A stretch of 64,000 nucleotides of DNA from Burkholderiales bacterium (GCA_017307855.1 JAFKGD010000006.1:62001-126000); one strand, 5' to 3'. Shown: positions 48,143-57,536, counted from the first letter of the stretch. Program-made: numbers and translations. Notes: a model not told the origin generated them from the letters alone.

Positions 48143-48973
48143 ATGAAACTGCAGCTGCTGTCCGACCTGCATCTGGAAACCCAGCCCGACTTCCGGCCGG
48201 AACCCGCGCCGGGCGCCGACCTGCTGGTGCTGGCGGGCGACATCGGCTCCTACCAGGCCGGCTCGCGCCTCCCTGGCAGCGACTTCGGGCTGGAGCGCTT
48301 CTCGCCGCTCCCCTCGGGCGCCGGCTGGCCCACGCCGGTGCTCTACGTGCCAGGCAACCACGAGTACGACGGCTTCGATTTCGATGAGGCGCACGATCGC
48401 CTGCGCCGCACCTGCGACCGGCTGGGTCTGGTCTGGCTGGAGCGCGAGAGTTGCGTGATCGACGGTGTGCGCTTCGCCGGCACCACGCTGTGGAGCGATT
48501 TCGACGCGCTCGCGCCCAGGGGCGACGGTCCCGGGGCGCTGGCTGCGCAGCTCAAGGCACGCAGCAAGGCCTTCCGCGCCGCCGACTATTACCTGCGCAC
48601 CACCGGCACCACGCGGCGCGGTGAGCCGTGGCTGGCCCAGGGCGTGCGCGAGCAGGCGGTCGTATGCCGGGCCTGGCTCGAACAGGCGCTGGCCCGGCCG
48701 TTCGACGGCAGCACCGTCGTGGTCACGCATTTCGCGCCCAGCCTGCACAGTGCCGATCCGCGCTACGGCCTCACGCCGGGCACGGCCGGCTTCTGCAATG
48801 CCTGGGATGAGCTGCTGCCGTCCGCGCAGTTGTGGCTGCACGGCCACCTGCACGCACCCAGCAACTACCTGGCCGGGGGTTGCCGCGTCGTTGCCAACCC
48901 GCTGGGCTATGCCGGCAAGGGCGAACAGGATGCCTTCAGGCCGCGCCTGCTGGTGGAAGTCCCCAATCCTTGA
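48143..48973 (+). CDS. calcineurin-like metallophosphoesterase
   Basis: The 276-aa protein has the five metallophosphoesterase motifs in order: DLHLE (residues 8-12), AGDIG near 32, PGNHEY near 70, TH near 195, and HGHLHAP near 232. The dinuclear-metal site is therefore complete. The substrate is unknown. A TAGACT -10-like element lies at 48125-48130. The stop codon is inside an FNR-type box that serves the next gene. Confidence 0.87.
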   Translation: MKLQLLSDLHLETQPDFRPEPAPGADLLVLAGDIGSYQAGSRLPGSDFGLERFSPLPSGAGWPTPVLYVPGNHEYDGFDFDEAHDRLRRTCDRLGLVWLERESCVIDGVRFAGTTLWSDFDALAPRGDGPGALAAQLKARSKAFRAADYYLRTTGTTRRGEPWLAQGVREQAVVCRAWLEQALARPFDGSTVVVTHFAPSLHSADPRYGLTPGTAGFCNAWDELLPSAQLWLHGHLHAPSNYLAGGCRVVANPLGYAGKGEQDAFRPRLLVEVPNP

Positions 48974-48983
48974 TGCGGATCAA
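48970..48983. promoter_or_regulatory. perfect FNR/ANR box upstream of universal stress gene
   Basis: TTGAT-GCGG-ATCAA matches the FNR/ANR consensus TTGATNNNNATCAA exactly. A TATAGT -10 element is at 49007-49012. This spacing puts the box at about -41.5 relative to a start near 49018, the class II activator position. The box overlaps the stop codon of the phosphoesterase gene. Confidence 0.85.
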
Positions 48984-49043
48984 GCCGCCCGGTGCGGGGC
49001 CACTTCTATAGTGGGGGCCTCCACCAGAGGAAAGGTATTCAAG

Positions 49044-49466
49044 ATGAAGATTCTCCTGGCCGTCGACGGCAGCAAGTTCACCAAGAAGATGCTGGCTTAC
49101 CTGAGCACGCACGACGACGTGTTCGGCGCCGGCAACGACTACACCGCACTCACGGTGCAGACGCCGCTGCCGCCCCGCGCCCGCGCTGCCGTGGGCGCGC
49201 AGGTCGTCAACGAGTACTACGAGAGCGAAGCCCACAAGGTGCTCACTCCGATCGAGCGCTATCTCTCGCGCCAGGGCCGCAGCGTCAAGAGCACCTGGAA
49301 GGTGGGCCCGGCCGGCGAGACCATCGCCAAGTTCGCCGATGCCGGCAAGTACGACCTGGTCATCATGGGATCGCATGGCTACGGCACGCTGGGCAATCTG
49401 GTGCTGGGCTCGGTGGCGACGCAGGTGCTGGCCCGCGCCAAGGCACCGGTTCTGCTGGTGCGCTGA
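49044..49466 (+). CDS. universal stress protein (UspA family)
   Basis: The 140-aa ATP-binding stress protein starts MKILLAVDGSKFTKK. The nucleotide-binding G-2x-G-9x-GS pattern (GSHGYGTLGNLVLGS) is near residues 109-123. The intact ATP motif suggests the nucleotide-binding class. The gene sits behind a consensus FNR-type promoter, so it is predicted to be induced by low oxygen. AGAGGAAAG provides the ribosome site. Confidence 0.93.
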   Translation: MKILLAVDGSKFTKKMLAYLSTHDDVFGAGNDYTALTVQTPLPPRARAAVGAQVVNEYYESEAHKVLTPIERYLSRQGRSVKSTWKVGPAGETIAKFADAGKYDLVIMGSHGYGTLGNLVLGSVATQVLARAKAPVLLVR

Positions 49467-49499
49467 TCGCCAGCCCCGGCCGGCCTGCGCGCGGCGTGC

Positions 49500-50120
49500 T
49501 CAGCGTGCGCGCAGGCCGTCGAAGCAGGCCGACAGTGCCAGATCGAGGATTTCGTCGTCGCTGTACTGCCCGGTGCCCTGCAACAGGCTGATGAGCGGGT
49601 CGCAGGCCCTTGCATAGAGCGCGTAAAGCACGGCCTGGGGCGGCAGCGCGGCGTTCAGGCTGCCATCGGCCTGAGCTTCACGGATCCAGCCTTCGAGCGG
49701 AGCGCTCACCGAGCGCAGGGCCGCGAGATACACTGGATGCACCGACAGTGTGGCCCTGAGCGGCGAGCGCGGCCCCGGCAGGATGGGCAGGTCGCCCGCG
49801 AGGTGGACCTGCGCCGCCCAGCGCAGTACGGCGTGCAGCCGCTTCAGCGGCGGCAGCGACAGCGGCACCTCGGCCACGTACTCGCCCGCTCGCTGCAGCA
49901 CATGGGCCATGGCAGCGGCGGCGAGGTCTTCCTTGCTCGGGAAATGCTTGTAGAGACTGGGCTTGGCGATGCCCACAGCCGCAGCGACTTCGTCCACGGT
50001 CATGGCGTCGAAGCCCTTGTCGGCCATCAGGCGGCACACGGTTCCGACGATGGCGCCTTCGCGCGCCCGCCGCATCTGAGCCTTGAAAGACAGCCCCGTG
50101 GGCGCCACCGTGTCCATCAT
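49500..50120 (-). CDS. TetR-family transcriptional regulator
   Basis: The product of about 206 aa has the TetR helix-turn-helix (VDEVAAAVGIAKPSLYKHFPSKEDL, about residues 43-67) and an all-helical ligand domain. Two consecutive methionines (50120, 50117) are candidate starts. A perfect 11-bp palindrome at 50181-50191 in the divergent region is a candidate operator. Its probable target is itself and/or the divergent gene at 50274. Confidence 0.87.
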   Translation of the reverse strand: MMDTVAPTGLSFKAQMRRAREGAIVGTVCRLMADKGFDAMTVDEVAAAVGIAKPSLYKHFPSKEDLAAAAMAHVLQRAGEYVAEVPLSLPPLKRLHAVLRWAAQVHLAGDLPILPGPRSPLRATLSVHPVYLAALRSVSAPLEGWIREAQADGSLNAALPPQAVLYALYARACDPLISLLQGTGQYSDDEILDLALSACFDGLRAR

Positions 50121-50180
50121 GCGGATTCTAGGTGGCCGCCAACTTCCCGCCCTTGCCACACACCGGGTGCGGGGCCCCGT

Positions 50181-50191
50181 TCGTTAAACGA
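50181..50191. promoter_or_regulatory. TCGTTAAACGA palindrome, candidate TetR operator
   Basis: This perfect palindrome lies between the divergent tetR-like gene and the small secreted-protein gene. It is about 20 bp upstream of a TTGCAT-17-TAATGT promoter-like pair (50209-50237) on the plus strand. Confidence 0.45.
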
Positions 50192-50273
50192 TCTGAAACA
50201 TGTCGGACTTGCATGTATCTTTTCCGAGAACTAATGTCGGGCCGGGCGGTTGTGCCCGATGGGAAGCGGGGCG

Positions 50274-50822
50274 GTGAACAAACTCTGGATGGACACGGCG
50301 GGATGGGTGGGCGCGGCTGTCGCTGCGCTTTCGCTCGCGTTCGCCGCGCCCACCGACTCCTCCGTCATGGGCAAGCTGCCGTTCACGTTGGCCAAGCGGG
50401 CCGACCGCCAGCCCGTGGCCTTGCCGGCCGACCTGCCATCGCATCGAACGCTGGTGGTCGTCACCTTCAAGCGCGACCAGCGCGACGACGCAGAACGCTG
50501 GATCGAGGGCCTGGACCTGCGCCGCGCGGCCGATGTCAGATGGGTTCGCATGCCGGTGATCGATGCCCCGGCCGACGACACTGCGCGCACCGCGGCGGAA
50601 GAGCGGCTGTTCGGCCACTTCGACAGCCACCCCGACCGCCAGAGCGTGCTGGCCGTCTTCACCGACCGCGAGGCCTTCCTGCGCCGCAGCGGCCTTGCCC
50701 ACCACGACCGCGTGCACGTGCTGGTGCTCAACCGCGAGGGCGATGTGCTGGCCCGCGCCGAGGGCCCGTACGACGCCGGCCGCGCAATGGCCTTGCGCGA
50801 GACGCTGCTCGAGGACGACTGA
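50274..50822 (+). CDS. putative exported protein with a thioredoxin-like fold
   Basis: The product of about 182 aa has a weak N-terminal hydrophobic stretch (AGWVGAAVAALSLAFA). A domain with alternating strands and helices follows (LVVVTFKRDQRDDAERWIEG and later VHVLVLNREGDVLARAEGPYD), resembling thioredoxin-like or ATP10-like folds without a CxxC. GTG 50274 has a purine-rich upstream sequence. ATG 50259 and TTG 50250 are in-frame alternatives. It is divergent from the TetR gene and its stop is 10 bp from the stop of the convergent kinase gene. Confidence 0.6.
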   Translation: MNKLWMDTAGWVGAAVAALSLAFAAPTDSSVMGKLPFTLAKRADRQPVALPADLPSHRTLVVVTFKRDQRDDAERWIEGLDLRRAADVRWVRMPVIDAPADDTARTAAEERLFGHFDSHPDRQSVLAVFTDREAFLRRSGLAHHDRVHVLVLNREGDVLARAEGPYDAGRAMALRETLLEDD

Positions 50823-50831
50823 CGGCCTGAC

Positions 50832-53800
50832 TCAACCGGCCTCGCCGCCGGGCAACGTGAAGAAGAACGTGGCGCCGCGGCCCGGCGCCGATTCGGCCCA
50901 GATACGGCCGCCGTGGCGCTTGACGATGCGCTGCACCGTGGCCAGCCCGATGCCGGTACCCGGAAAGTCGGTCACGGAATGCAGGCGCTGGAAGGCGCCG
51001 AACAGCTTGCCGGCATGGGCCATGTCAAACCCTGCTCCGTTGTCGCGCACGAAATACACCGGCCAACCGTCCTCGAATCCCGACGTGCCGACAGCGATCT
51101 CGGGCTCGGGATGGTGGCTGCTGAACTTCCAGGCGTTGCCCACGAGGTTCTCGATCACCTGCCGCAGCAGGCGCGGGTCGCCTCGCGCCACGAGGCCGGA
51201 CTCCACGCGCGCCGCCACCGGCCGCTGCGGATCGCGCTCGCGCCACGCGGCGAGCGACTGCTCGGCCAGGGCGCCCAGGTCCACCTTTTCCTCGCGCATC
51301 GCCGCGCGCGTGATCTGGGAGAGCAGCAGCAAGCCCTCGATGAGCTCCCCCATCTGCCGCGTTCCGCTGCGGATGCGCGCCAGGAAGTGCTTCTGCCGCT
51401 CGTCCGGGCTGGCCGCGAGCGAGCGCTCCAGCAGGTGGCTGAAACCGTCAATGGCGTTCAGCGGCGTGCGCAGGTCGTGCGACACCGAGTACGAGAACGC
51501 CTCCAGCTCCTTGTTGGCCGCCGACAGTTGCGCCGTGCGGCGCTGCACGCGGTCTTCGAGTTCGGCATTCAGGCGCAGGATCTGGTCGCGTGCGCGCTTG
51601 CGCTCGCCCACGTCGGTGTTGATCGCCAGCACGCTGTGCGGCCGGCCCTCGGTGTCGCGCACCAGCGTCCAGCGGCCTTCCACCGTGAGCACGCGGCCGT
51701 CCCGCGAGCGCTGTTGCAGTTCGCCCACCCACTCGCCGTGCTCGAGCAGTGCCGCCATGGCGCGCTCGAACTGCTCGATGTCGTCGTACATGCGGTCGTA
51801 CATGGGTCGACCAATGGCCTCTGCCGCGCTCCAGCCATACAGGCGCTCGGCGCCCTTGTTCCAGTAGCGCACGAGCTTGTGGTCGACGCTACGCACGATG
51901 ATGGCGTCGCGCGCGCGGTCGAGCAGCGAAGCCTGCTCCAGCAGGCGTTCGTTCGCCTCGCGCATGGCGTGCTCGGTGCGCCGCTGCTCGGCGCGCGCGC
52001 GCAGGCTGGAGATGCCGTACGCCAGGTTCGCCGCCAGCTCCTGCAGCAGCTTGACCTCTTCCCAGCGTGTCTTCGTCACCATGCCCGAGAACAGCGCGAG
52101 GAGGCCGAAGTTCCGCTGGCCGTCGTGCAGCGGCAGGCAGATCATGCTCCGGAAGCCCCGCTCGAACGCCTGCGCGCGCCAGTGGAAGCCCACCGACTCG
52201 GCCATGATGTCCTCGCTCACCACCACGTGGCCGCTGCGGATCGTGCGGCCGGCCGGCCCCTGCCCGCGCGGATCGTTCTCGTCCCACGTGAGTGTGATCT
52301 CGGTGAGGTAGCCCAGTTCGTTGCCGGCCCAGGCCTGCGGCTGGATGGTTCGCTCGTCGTCGTCGAGCGCATAGCCCACCCAGGCCATCTCGTAGCCGCC
52401 GACGTTGACGGCCAGCCGGCAGATTTCCAGCAGCAGTTCCTGTTCGTCCTCGGCGCGCACCAGCGCTTCGTTGCCGCGGCTGAGCATCTGCAGTGCGCGG
52501 TTGGTGTGCATGAGGTCGATGTCGGCCTGCTTGCGCGGCGTGATGTCGCGCGCGATGCCCACCACGCGCTCGGGCTCGCCGGCCGGGCCGGCCACCGGAT
52601 ACGAATGGTCCTGCACCCAGCGCACGCTGCCGTCTGGGCGGATCACGCGGTACTGGATGTCGGACTGCTGCAGGGCGCCGGCCGCGCGGCGGCCGTCCAC
52701 GCGCACGCGGTCGTCGGGATGCACGGAGGCGGTCCAGGTCGACGGATCCTCCAGCAGGCTGGCGCTGCTGCGGCCCCATAGCGTCTCGTAGGCCGGGCTC
52801 ACATACAGGATACGGCGCGTGCGCGGGTCGTAGCTGTAGAACACGTCCTGGATGTTCTCGGCCAGCTCGCGGAAGCGCCCTTCGCTGGCCCGCAACGCAT
52901 CCTCGGCGCGCGATCGCTCGATGGCCAGGCGCACCAGCCGCGTCGCCACCTCGAGCAGCGCGATCCCCTCCGGATCGGGTTCGCGCGCGGCGCCGTGGTA
53001 CACGGCGAACACGGCCAGCACCTCCTGCCACGCGCCGATGACGGGCATCGACCAGCACGACACCACGTCGAAGCGTCCGGCCAGGTCGCGATAGTGGCGC
53101 GCGAGCGGATCGTTGGCCACGTCCTTCACCACCACCATCTGGCGTCGCGCGGCCGCTGTGCCGCAGATGCTTTCGCCCTCGGCGACCGCGAGTCCGTCGG
53201 TGGCCTCGAGGAACGGCTCGGGCAGGCTGACGGCGGCACCGCGGCGCAACACCCCCTCCTGGTTGACCAGGACGCTGCAGCAGCCGCCGTCCGCGCGCCG
53301 TTCCACCAGGCGGATCACAGCCTCCAGGATCTCGCCCAGCGGCACGCCTCCCGCGATCATCTCCAGCACCTGCTCCTGTCCGTGCTCGAACTCCTCCGCG
53401 TGACGGCGCTCGGTGATATCGGTGACCACCACCAGGCCGCCGATGAGTTCGCCGCGCAGGTCGAGCAGCGGGCGGATGCCGAAGCTGAGCACGCGATCGG
53501 GGCCGCGTTCCTGCCGCGCCAGCGCCTCCCAGGCGTCCAGGCTCTCGCCACGGATGGCCCGCGCCAGCGGCCGCATCGTGACCGGCAGCGACTCGCCGTC
53601 GGGCGTGCACAGTTCGTGACCCAGCGAACCGGCGTCGAACGCAACGCCCTCGGGCGCGCGGAAGAGGCCGCGGGCGGCGGCATTGAACAGCAGCAGGCGG
53701 CCATCGGTATCGGCGGCCACCACGCCTTCGCTCATGTTGTTGATGACCAGGTCGAGCAGCGCATGCTCCTGCTCCACGTCGCGCAGCGTGCGGTCGAGTT

Positions 53801-54884
53801 CGGACTGGCGGCTCTGCAGCGCCTGCGCCATCTGGTTGAAGGTCGCGCCCAGGCGACTGATCTCGGGCGGTTGCGAGCCCGCCACCGGCACCCGGGCGCC
53901 GAGGTCGCCATCGGCCACGGCGCGCGCCTTCTCAAGCAACGCGCGCGCCGGCCGCGCCATCAGCCATTCGCCCATCCACCAGGCGGCAAGGCCACCGCCC
54001 AGCGCCGAGAGCAGCAGCACGGTCAGCTGCCAGCGGAAGTCGGCCAGCACCGGCGCGAGGATGGTCGCGCGTGGCGCGCTCACCGCCACGAGCAGCTGCG
54101 TGCCCGAGGCATCGGCGATGCGTGCAAATCCCCATTCGCGCGGCACGGCGGCACTGTCGGATGCGAGCTCCGCCCCTGCGACGCGACGTTCCAGCGCCTG
54201 CAGCACCACATCTTCCGTCACACGCGAGCCGACCTCTGCAGCCGGCGCGGGCCAGGCGGCCAGCACCACGCCTTCGTGGTCGAGCACCAGGGTGGCCGAT
54301 CCTTCCACGCCGTCGGACACCGCGGCACCCAGCGCGGCGGCGACGGCGTCGATCCGCAGGGACGCGAACACCACGGCCGTGACGCCGCCGCCGTCGCGCG
54401 CCAGCACCGGCGCGCCGAACAGCACCTGCTCGCGGCCGGTGCGCGCACTGCGCTCATAGCCACCCATCAGAAAGCGGCGCTGCGTGAGCATCTGCTGCAG
54501 CAGATCGCGCGAAGCCTGCGGCAAGGCAGAGCGCGCCTCACGCGAACTGCAGACCAGCTCACCCTCGGCGGAGACCAGCCCCATGCTGTTGTAAGCCGGG
54601 TATTGCGCCAGCAAGCCGGCGAAGTAGCGCATGCAGTCGGCCGGATCGGCCTCGCGCAGGGCCGGGGCGTTGCCCACGGCTTCGAGGAGATTGCGGGTGC
54701 GCTCCGTCAGGCGCTCCTGGGCCGCGACGGCCAGCCGGGCCTGGGACAGGAGGCGCTCTCGCGTGGTGTCCAGCGCCTCGCCCTGCTTGCGCGCGGTTTC
54801 CCACGCCACCAGGGCGAACATCGGGGCCAGGGCCACCAACACCAACAGAACCAGGCGGGCACGCAGCCCCAGCGCGCGCAACAC
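50832..54884 (-). CDS. multi-sensor hybrid-free histidine kinase (Cache/HAMP/PAS/GAF)
   Basis: This product of about 1350 aa has a transmembrane helix, an extracytoplasmic sensor region (about 40-290), a second helix and HAMP. Several PAS and GAF domains follow, then a kinase core with H-box SYSVSHDLRTPLNA near residue 1130, N-box ENLVGNAWKF near 1244, and G-boxes DNGAGFDM and GTGIGLAT near 1283-1311. There is no receiver domain and no adjacent response regulator. The start is uncertain. GTG 54884, just before the first helix and with GGGGGA upstream, was chosen, while ATGs at 54962 and 54992 are alternatives. Confidence 0.9.
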   Translation of the reverse strand: MLRALGLRARLVLLVLVALAPMFALVAWETARKQGEALDTTRERLLSQARLAVAAQERLTERTRNLLEAVGNAPALREADPADCMRYFAGLLAQYPAYNSMGLVSAEGELVCSSREARSALPQASRDLLQQMLTQRRFLMGGYERSARTGREQVLFGAPVLARDGGGVTAVVFASLRIDAVAAALGAAVSDGVEGSATLVLDHEGVVLAAWPAPAAEVGSRVTEDVVLQALERRVAGAELASDSAAVPREWGFARIADASGTQLLVAVSAPRATILAPVLADFRWQLTVLLLSALGGGLAAWWMGEWLMARPARALLEKARAVADGDLGARVPVAGSQPPEISRLGATFNQMAQALQSRQSELDRTLRDVEQEHALLDLVINNMSEGVVAADTDGRLLLFNAAARGLFRAPEGVAFDAGSLGHELCTPDGESLPVTMRPLARAIRGESLDAWEALARQERGPDRVLSFGIRPLLDLRGELIGGLVVVTDITERRHAEEFEHGQEQVLEMIAGGVPLGEILEAVIRLVERRADGGCCSVLVNQEGVLRRGAAVSLPEPFLEATDGLAVAEGESICGTAAARRQMVVVKDVANDPLARHYRDLAGRFDVVSCWSMPVIGAWQEVLAVFAVYHGAAREPDPEGIALLEVATRLVRLAIERSRAEDALRASEGRFRELAENIQDVFYSYDPRTRRILYVSPAYETLWGRSSASLLEDPSTWTASVHPDDRVRVDGRRAAGALQQSDIQYRVIRPDGSVRWVQDHSYPVAGPAGEPERVVGIARDITPRKQADIDLMHTNRALQMLSRGNEALVRAEDEQELLLEICRLAVNVGGYEMAWVGYALDDDERTIQPQAWAGNELGYLTEITLTWDENDPRGQGPAGRTIRSGHVVVSEDIMAESVGFHWRAQAFERGFRSMICLPLHDGQRNFGLLALFSGMVTKTRWEEVKLLQELAANLAYGISSLRARAEQRRTEHAMREANERLLEQASLLDRARDAIIVRSVDHKLVRYWNKGAERLYGWSAAEAIGRPMYDRMYDDIEQFERAMAALLEHGEWVGELQQRSRDGRVLTVEGRWTLVRDTEGRPHSVLAINTDVGERKRARDQILRLNAELEDRVQRRTAQLSAANKELEAFSYSVSHDLRTPLNAIDGFSHLLERSLAASPDERQKHFLARIRSGTRQMGELIEGLLLLSQITRAAMREEKVDLGALAEQSLAAWRERDPQRPVAARVESGLVARGDPRLLRQVIENLVGNAWKFSSHHPEPEIAVGTSGFEDGWPVYFVRDNGAGFDMAHAGKLFGAFQRLHSVTDFPGTGIGLATVQRIVKRHGGRIWAESAPGRGATFFFTLPGGEAG

Positions 54885-55000
54885 GAAGACGACATCCCCC
54901 GGCCGACGTGGGCCTACAAAGCTTCGCGCAGCATACACGCATGCTGCGACGCTGCGCCCCATGCTGGTCAAGGCGTGGCGCGGGCGGCACACTCGCGGCC

Positions 55001-56281
55001 ATGCAGATCATCATCCTGGGCGCCGGCATCATCGGCGTCAGCACCGCCTGGCATCTTCTGCGGCAGGGCCACGACGTCACGGTCATCGACCGCCAGCCCG
55101 ATGCGGCACTGGAAACCAGCTTCGCCAACGCCGGCCAGATCTCGGTCAGCCATTGCGAGCCCTGGGCCAGCCGCGACACGCCGGCCAAACTCGCGCGCTG
55201 GCTGATGCGGCAGGACGCGCCCCTGCTGTTCCGCCCGCGCATGGACTGGCACCAGTGGTCCTGGGGCCTGCGCTTCCTGTCGCAATGCAACGACACCGCG
55301 TTCGAGCGCAACGTGCGGCAGATCTCCGCGCTCGGCCGCTACAGCCACGAGGCGCTCAAGGCGATGGTCGAGGCCACCGGCATCGACTATCACCGGCTCC
55401 AGCGCGGCATCGCCCACGTGTTCACCGACACCCGGGCCTTCGAGGCCGCCGCGGGCGCCTCGCAGCTGATGCGGCGTTTCGGTGTCGAGCGCCGCGTGGT
55501 CGACACGGCCGAGCTGCTGCGCATCGAGCCTGCGCTGTCCCCGTTCGGCCACCGCATCGTCGGTGGCACCTACACCGCCAGCGACGAAACCGGCGACGCG
55601 CGCGTGTTCACTCAGGCGCTGGCGCGCCACTGTGCCGGCCTGGGCGGGCGCTTCCTGTGGGGCCGCGACGTCGAGCACCTCACGCGCGCGGGCAGGGCGG
55701 TCGAGTCCGTCTCGGTGCGCGACCGCGCCACCGGCGGCCGGCTGGACATGACGGCCGATGCCTTCGTCGTCGCCTGCGGCAGCTGGAGCGCGCCGCTGCT
55801 GCGCACGGCCGGTGTCGGCCTGCCGATCTATCCCGGCAAGGGCTACAGCGCCACGCTGCGGCTGCTGCAGCCCGATCGCGCGCCGTCGGTCTCGGTGATC
55901 GACGACGAGGTGAAATGCGCCATGACACGGCTGGGCGACCATCTGCGCGTGGCTGGAACGATCGAGCTGGGCGGCTGGGACACCTCCATCGAGTCGCCGC
56001 TGTCGCAGGCGCGCTGCCGCATGCTGCTCGATCGCGTGCGGCAGGTGCTGCCGGGCGTGTGCGATCTGCAGACGCCCAACTTCTGGGCCGGCCTGCGCCC
56101 GGCGACACCCACCAACATCCCCTTCATCGGCCGCACGAAGCTCGACCGGCTGTGGGTCAATGCCGGCCACGGCACGCTGGGCTGGACGCACGGCGCGGGC
56201 TCGGGGCTGGCACTGGCCGAGCTGATGGCCGGACGCCGGCCAGGCATTCCGTTCGGATTCCTCGGATTCGCGCCGGGATGA
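55001..56281 (+). CDS. DadA-like D-amino acid/glycine-type FAD oxidoreductase
   Basis: The 426-aa FAD protein of the DAO family has the GAGIIGVSTAWHL dinucleotide motif at residues 7-19. A DadA-type SFANAGQIS segment is near 43 and GYSATLRL near 282. The C-terminal RPATPTNIPFIG and NAGHGTLGWTHGAGSG complete the FAD site. Members deaminate D-amino acids or related imino acids. It is monocistronic, divergent from the histidine kinase and convergent with iclR (stops 12 bp apart). Confidence 0.9.
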   Translation: MQIIILGAGIIGVSTAWHLLRQGHDVTVIDRQPDAALETSFANAGQISVSHCEPWASRDTPAKLARWLMRQDAPLLFRPRMDWHQWSWGLRFLSQCNDTAFERNVRQISALGRYSHEALKAMVEATGIDYHRLQRGIAHVFTDTRAFEAAAGASQLMRRFGVERRVVDTAELLRIEPALSPFGHRIVGGTYTASDETGDARVFTQALARHCAGLGGRFLWGRDVEHLTRAGRAVESVSVRDRATGGRLDMTADAFVVACGSWSAPLLRTAGVGLPIYPGKGYSATLRLLQPDRAPSVSVIDDEVKCAMTRLGDHLRVAGTIELGGWDTSIESPLSQARCRMLLDRVRQVLPGVCDLQTPNFWAGLRPATPTNIPFIGRTKLDRLWVNAGHGTLGWTHGAGSGLALAELMAGRRPGIPFGFLGFAPG

Positions 56282-56293
56282 GGCGCCGCGCAT

Positions 56294-57115
56294 TCAGCCG
56301 GCGGCGGCCTGCTCCAGGGCGTTGAGGCCGGCGGCGATCTCGGCGGCCGCCTCGCGCGTGATGCGGATGTGCCGCTCGAGCGCCTCGTCGCCGTCGCTGC
56401 GCAGCGGCATGATGGTCGTGAGGCTGCCCACCAGCTCCCCGCTGGCCCGCAGGATCGGCACGCCCACGCCCATGAGGTCGCGGTCGATCTCGCCACGCCC
56501 GATGTAGTAGCCCCGGGCGCGGATGTCCCTGATGCGCTGGCGGAATTCCGCCCAGTTGGCGCCCAGCCCGGCGTCGCGGATCTCGTGCGCGTGCGAGAGC
56601 ATCAGGTTGCGCAGATGGCCGTCCGGCAGCCAGGCCAGGATGGCGCGGGACGGCGAGCCGCGGAACAGCGGGAAGGGCCGTCCCCGCTCCATGCTCGAAT
56701 GGATCGCGGGATCGACGCTTTCCTGGTGGATGCAGAGCACCTCGTCGCCGAAGTAGGTGCACAGCAACTGGGCGTCGCCCAGCGACTGGCAGGCGCGGGC
56801 CATCACAGGCGGGCCGAAGCGCAGCAGCGGATCGGACAGGCGGATCTGCCGGTCGAGCACGACGAAGCGCGGCCCCAGGCGGTAGCGGCCGTCACCAGCC
56901 GAGGCCAGCAGTCCGGCGTTGGTCAGCGTGCGGATGTAGCGGTACTGCGTGGCACGCGAGACTGCCATCACCCCGCCGATCTGGTCCGCCGTCCACTCGG
57001 GCTTGTCGGCCGTGAACAGGTCGATCACGCACAACAGCCGCTCCAGGCTGCTCTGGGGCGCCGTCTCGGCAGGTTCGCGCGGGGCCGGGGCGGATTCGGC
57101 GAGGGCTCTTGGCAT
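56294..57115 (-). CDS. IclR-family transcriptional regulator
   Basis: The 273-aa regulator has an N-terminal winged helix (about residues 24-85, including TADQIGGVMAVSRATQYRYIRTL). The IclR effector domain follows, with conserved SPSRAILA near residue 153 and GVGVPILRASGELVGSL near 216. It follows the NIPSNAP gene by 13 bp on the same strand and faces the catabolic operon at 57537, which it presumably controls. Confidence 0.92.
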   Translation of the reverse strand: MPRALAESAPAPREPAETAPQSSLERLLCVIDLFTADKPEWTADQIGGVMAVSRATQYRYIRTLTNAGLLASAGDGRYRLGPRFVVLDRQIRLSDPLLRFGPPVMARACQSLGDAQLLCTYFGDEVLCIHQESVDPAIHSSMERGRPFPLFRGSPSRAILAWLPDGHLRNLMLSHAHEIRDAGLGANWAEFRQRIRDIRARGYYIGRGEIDRDLMGVGVPILRASGELVGSLTTIMPLRSDGDEALERHIRITREAAAEIAAGLNALEQAAAG

Positions 57116-57128
57116 CGGCAGGCGCGCC

Positions 57129-57431
57129 TCAGAGGGTGCGGATCATCAGTCGGTTGCTCATGCTCTGGATCATAGGGCGGACCTGTCCCAGGTAAGCGTG
57201 CCAGCCCGGCTCGGCCGCCAGCAGTGCACGGCGGCGCTGCCGCTCCTCGAACGAGGGGTATTCCCACAGGCTCACCACTGTGTTGAGCCCACCCACCTCG
57301 GTGGCGAAGTAGCCGAGCAGGCCGCCCAGGATGCGCGTCTGCAGTTCCTGCCCGTCGCGCCGGTAGATGGTCATGAAGTCGGCCGGGGAAGCCGTGGGAT
57401 GCAGCACGTAGCAACGTTCTTCGACGATCAC
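57129..57431 (-). CDS. NIPSNAP-family protein
   Basis: The 100-aa dimeric alpha-beta-barrel type protein starts MIVEERCYVLHP. It has GYFATEVGGLNTVVSLWEYPSFEERQ in the centre, typical of NIPSNAP domains found beside aromatic and alicyclic degradation genes. Function in the family is mostly unknown. It is the first gene of the leftward NIPSNAP-iclR pair. Confidence 0.85.
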   Translation of the reverse strand: MIVEERCYVLHPTASPADFMTIYRRDGQELQTRILGGLLGYFATEVGGLNTVVSLWEYPSFEERQRRRALLAAEPGWHAYLGQVRPMIQSMSNRLMIRTL

Positions 57432-57480
57432 GGAAGAGTCTCCTGGTTAGGGTTTACGAGTATCCACTGAAGAAACTGGA

Positions 57481-57509
57481 TTGACATCATTGTATTGCGA
57501 TACTACATT
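57481..57509 (+). promoter_or_regulatory. sigma-70 promoter of catabolic operon with palindrome in spacer
   Basis: TTGACA (57481-57486) and TACATT (57504-57509) are separated by 17 bp. The spacer contains the palindromic GTAT-TGCG-ATAC (57492-57503), well placed for a repressor such as the neighbouring IclR protein. Confidence 0.7.
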
Positions 57510-57536
57510 GCAAATCTCTTAATACGAGACAAATGA

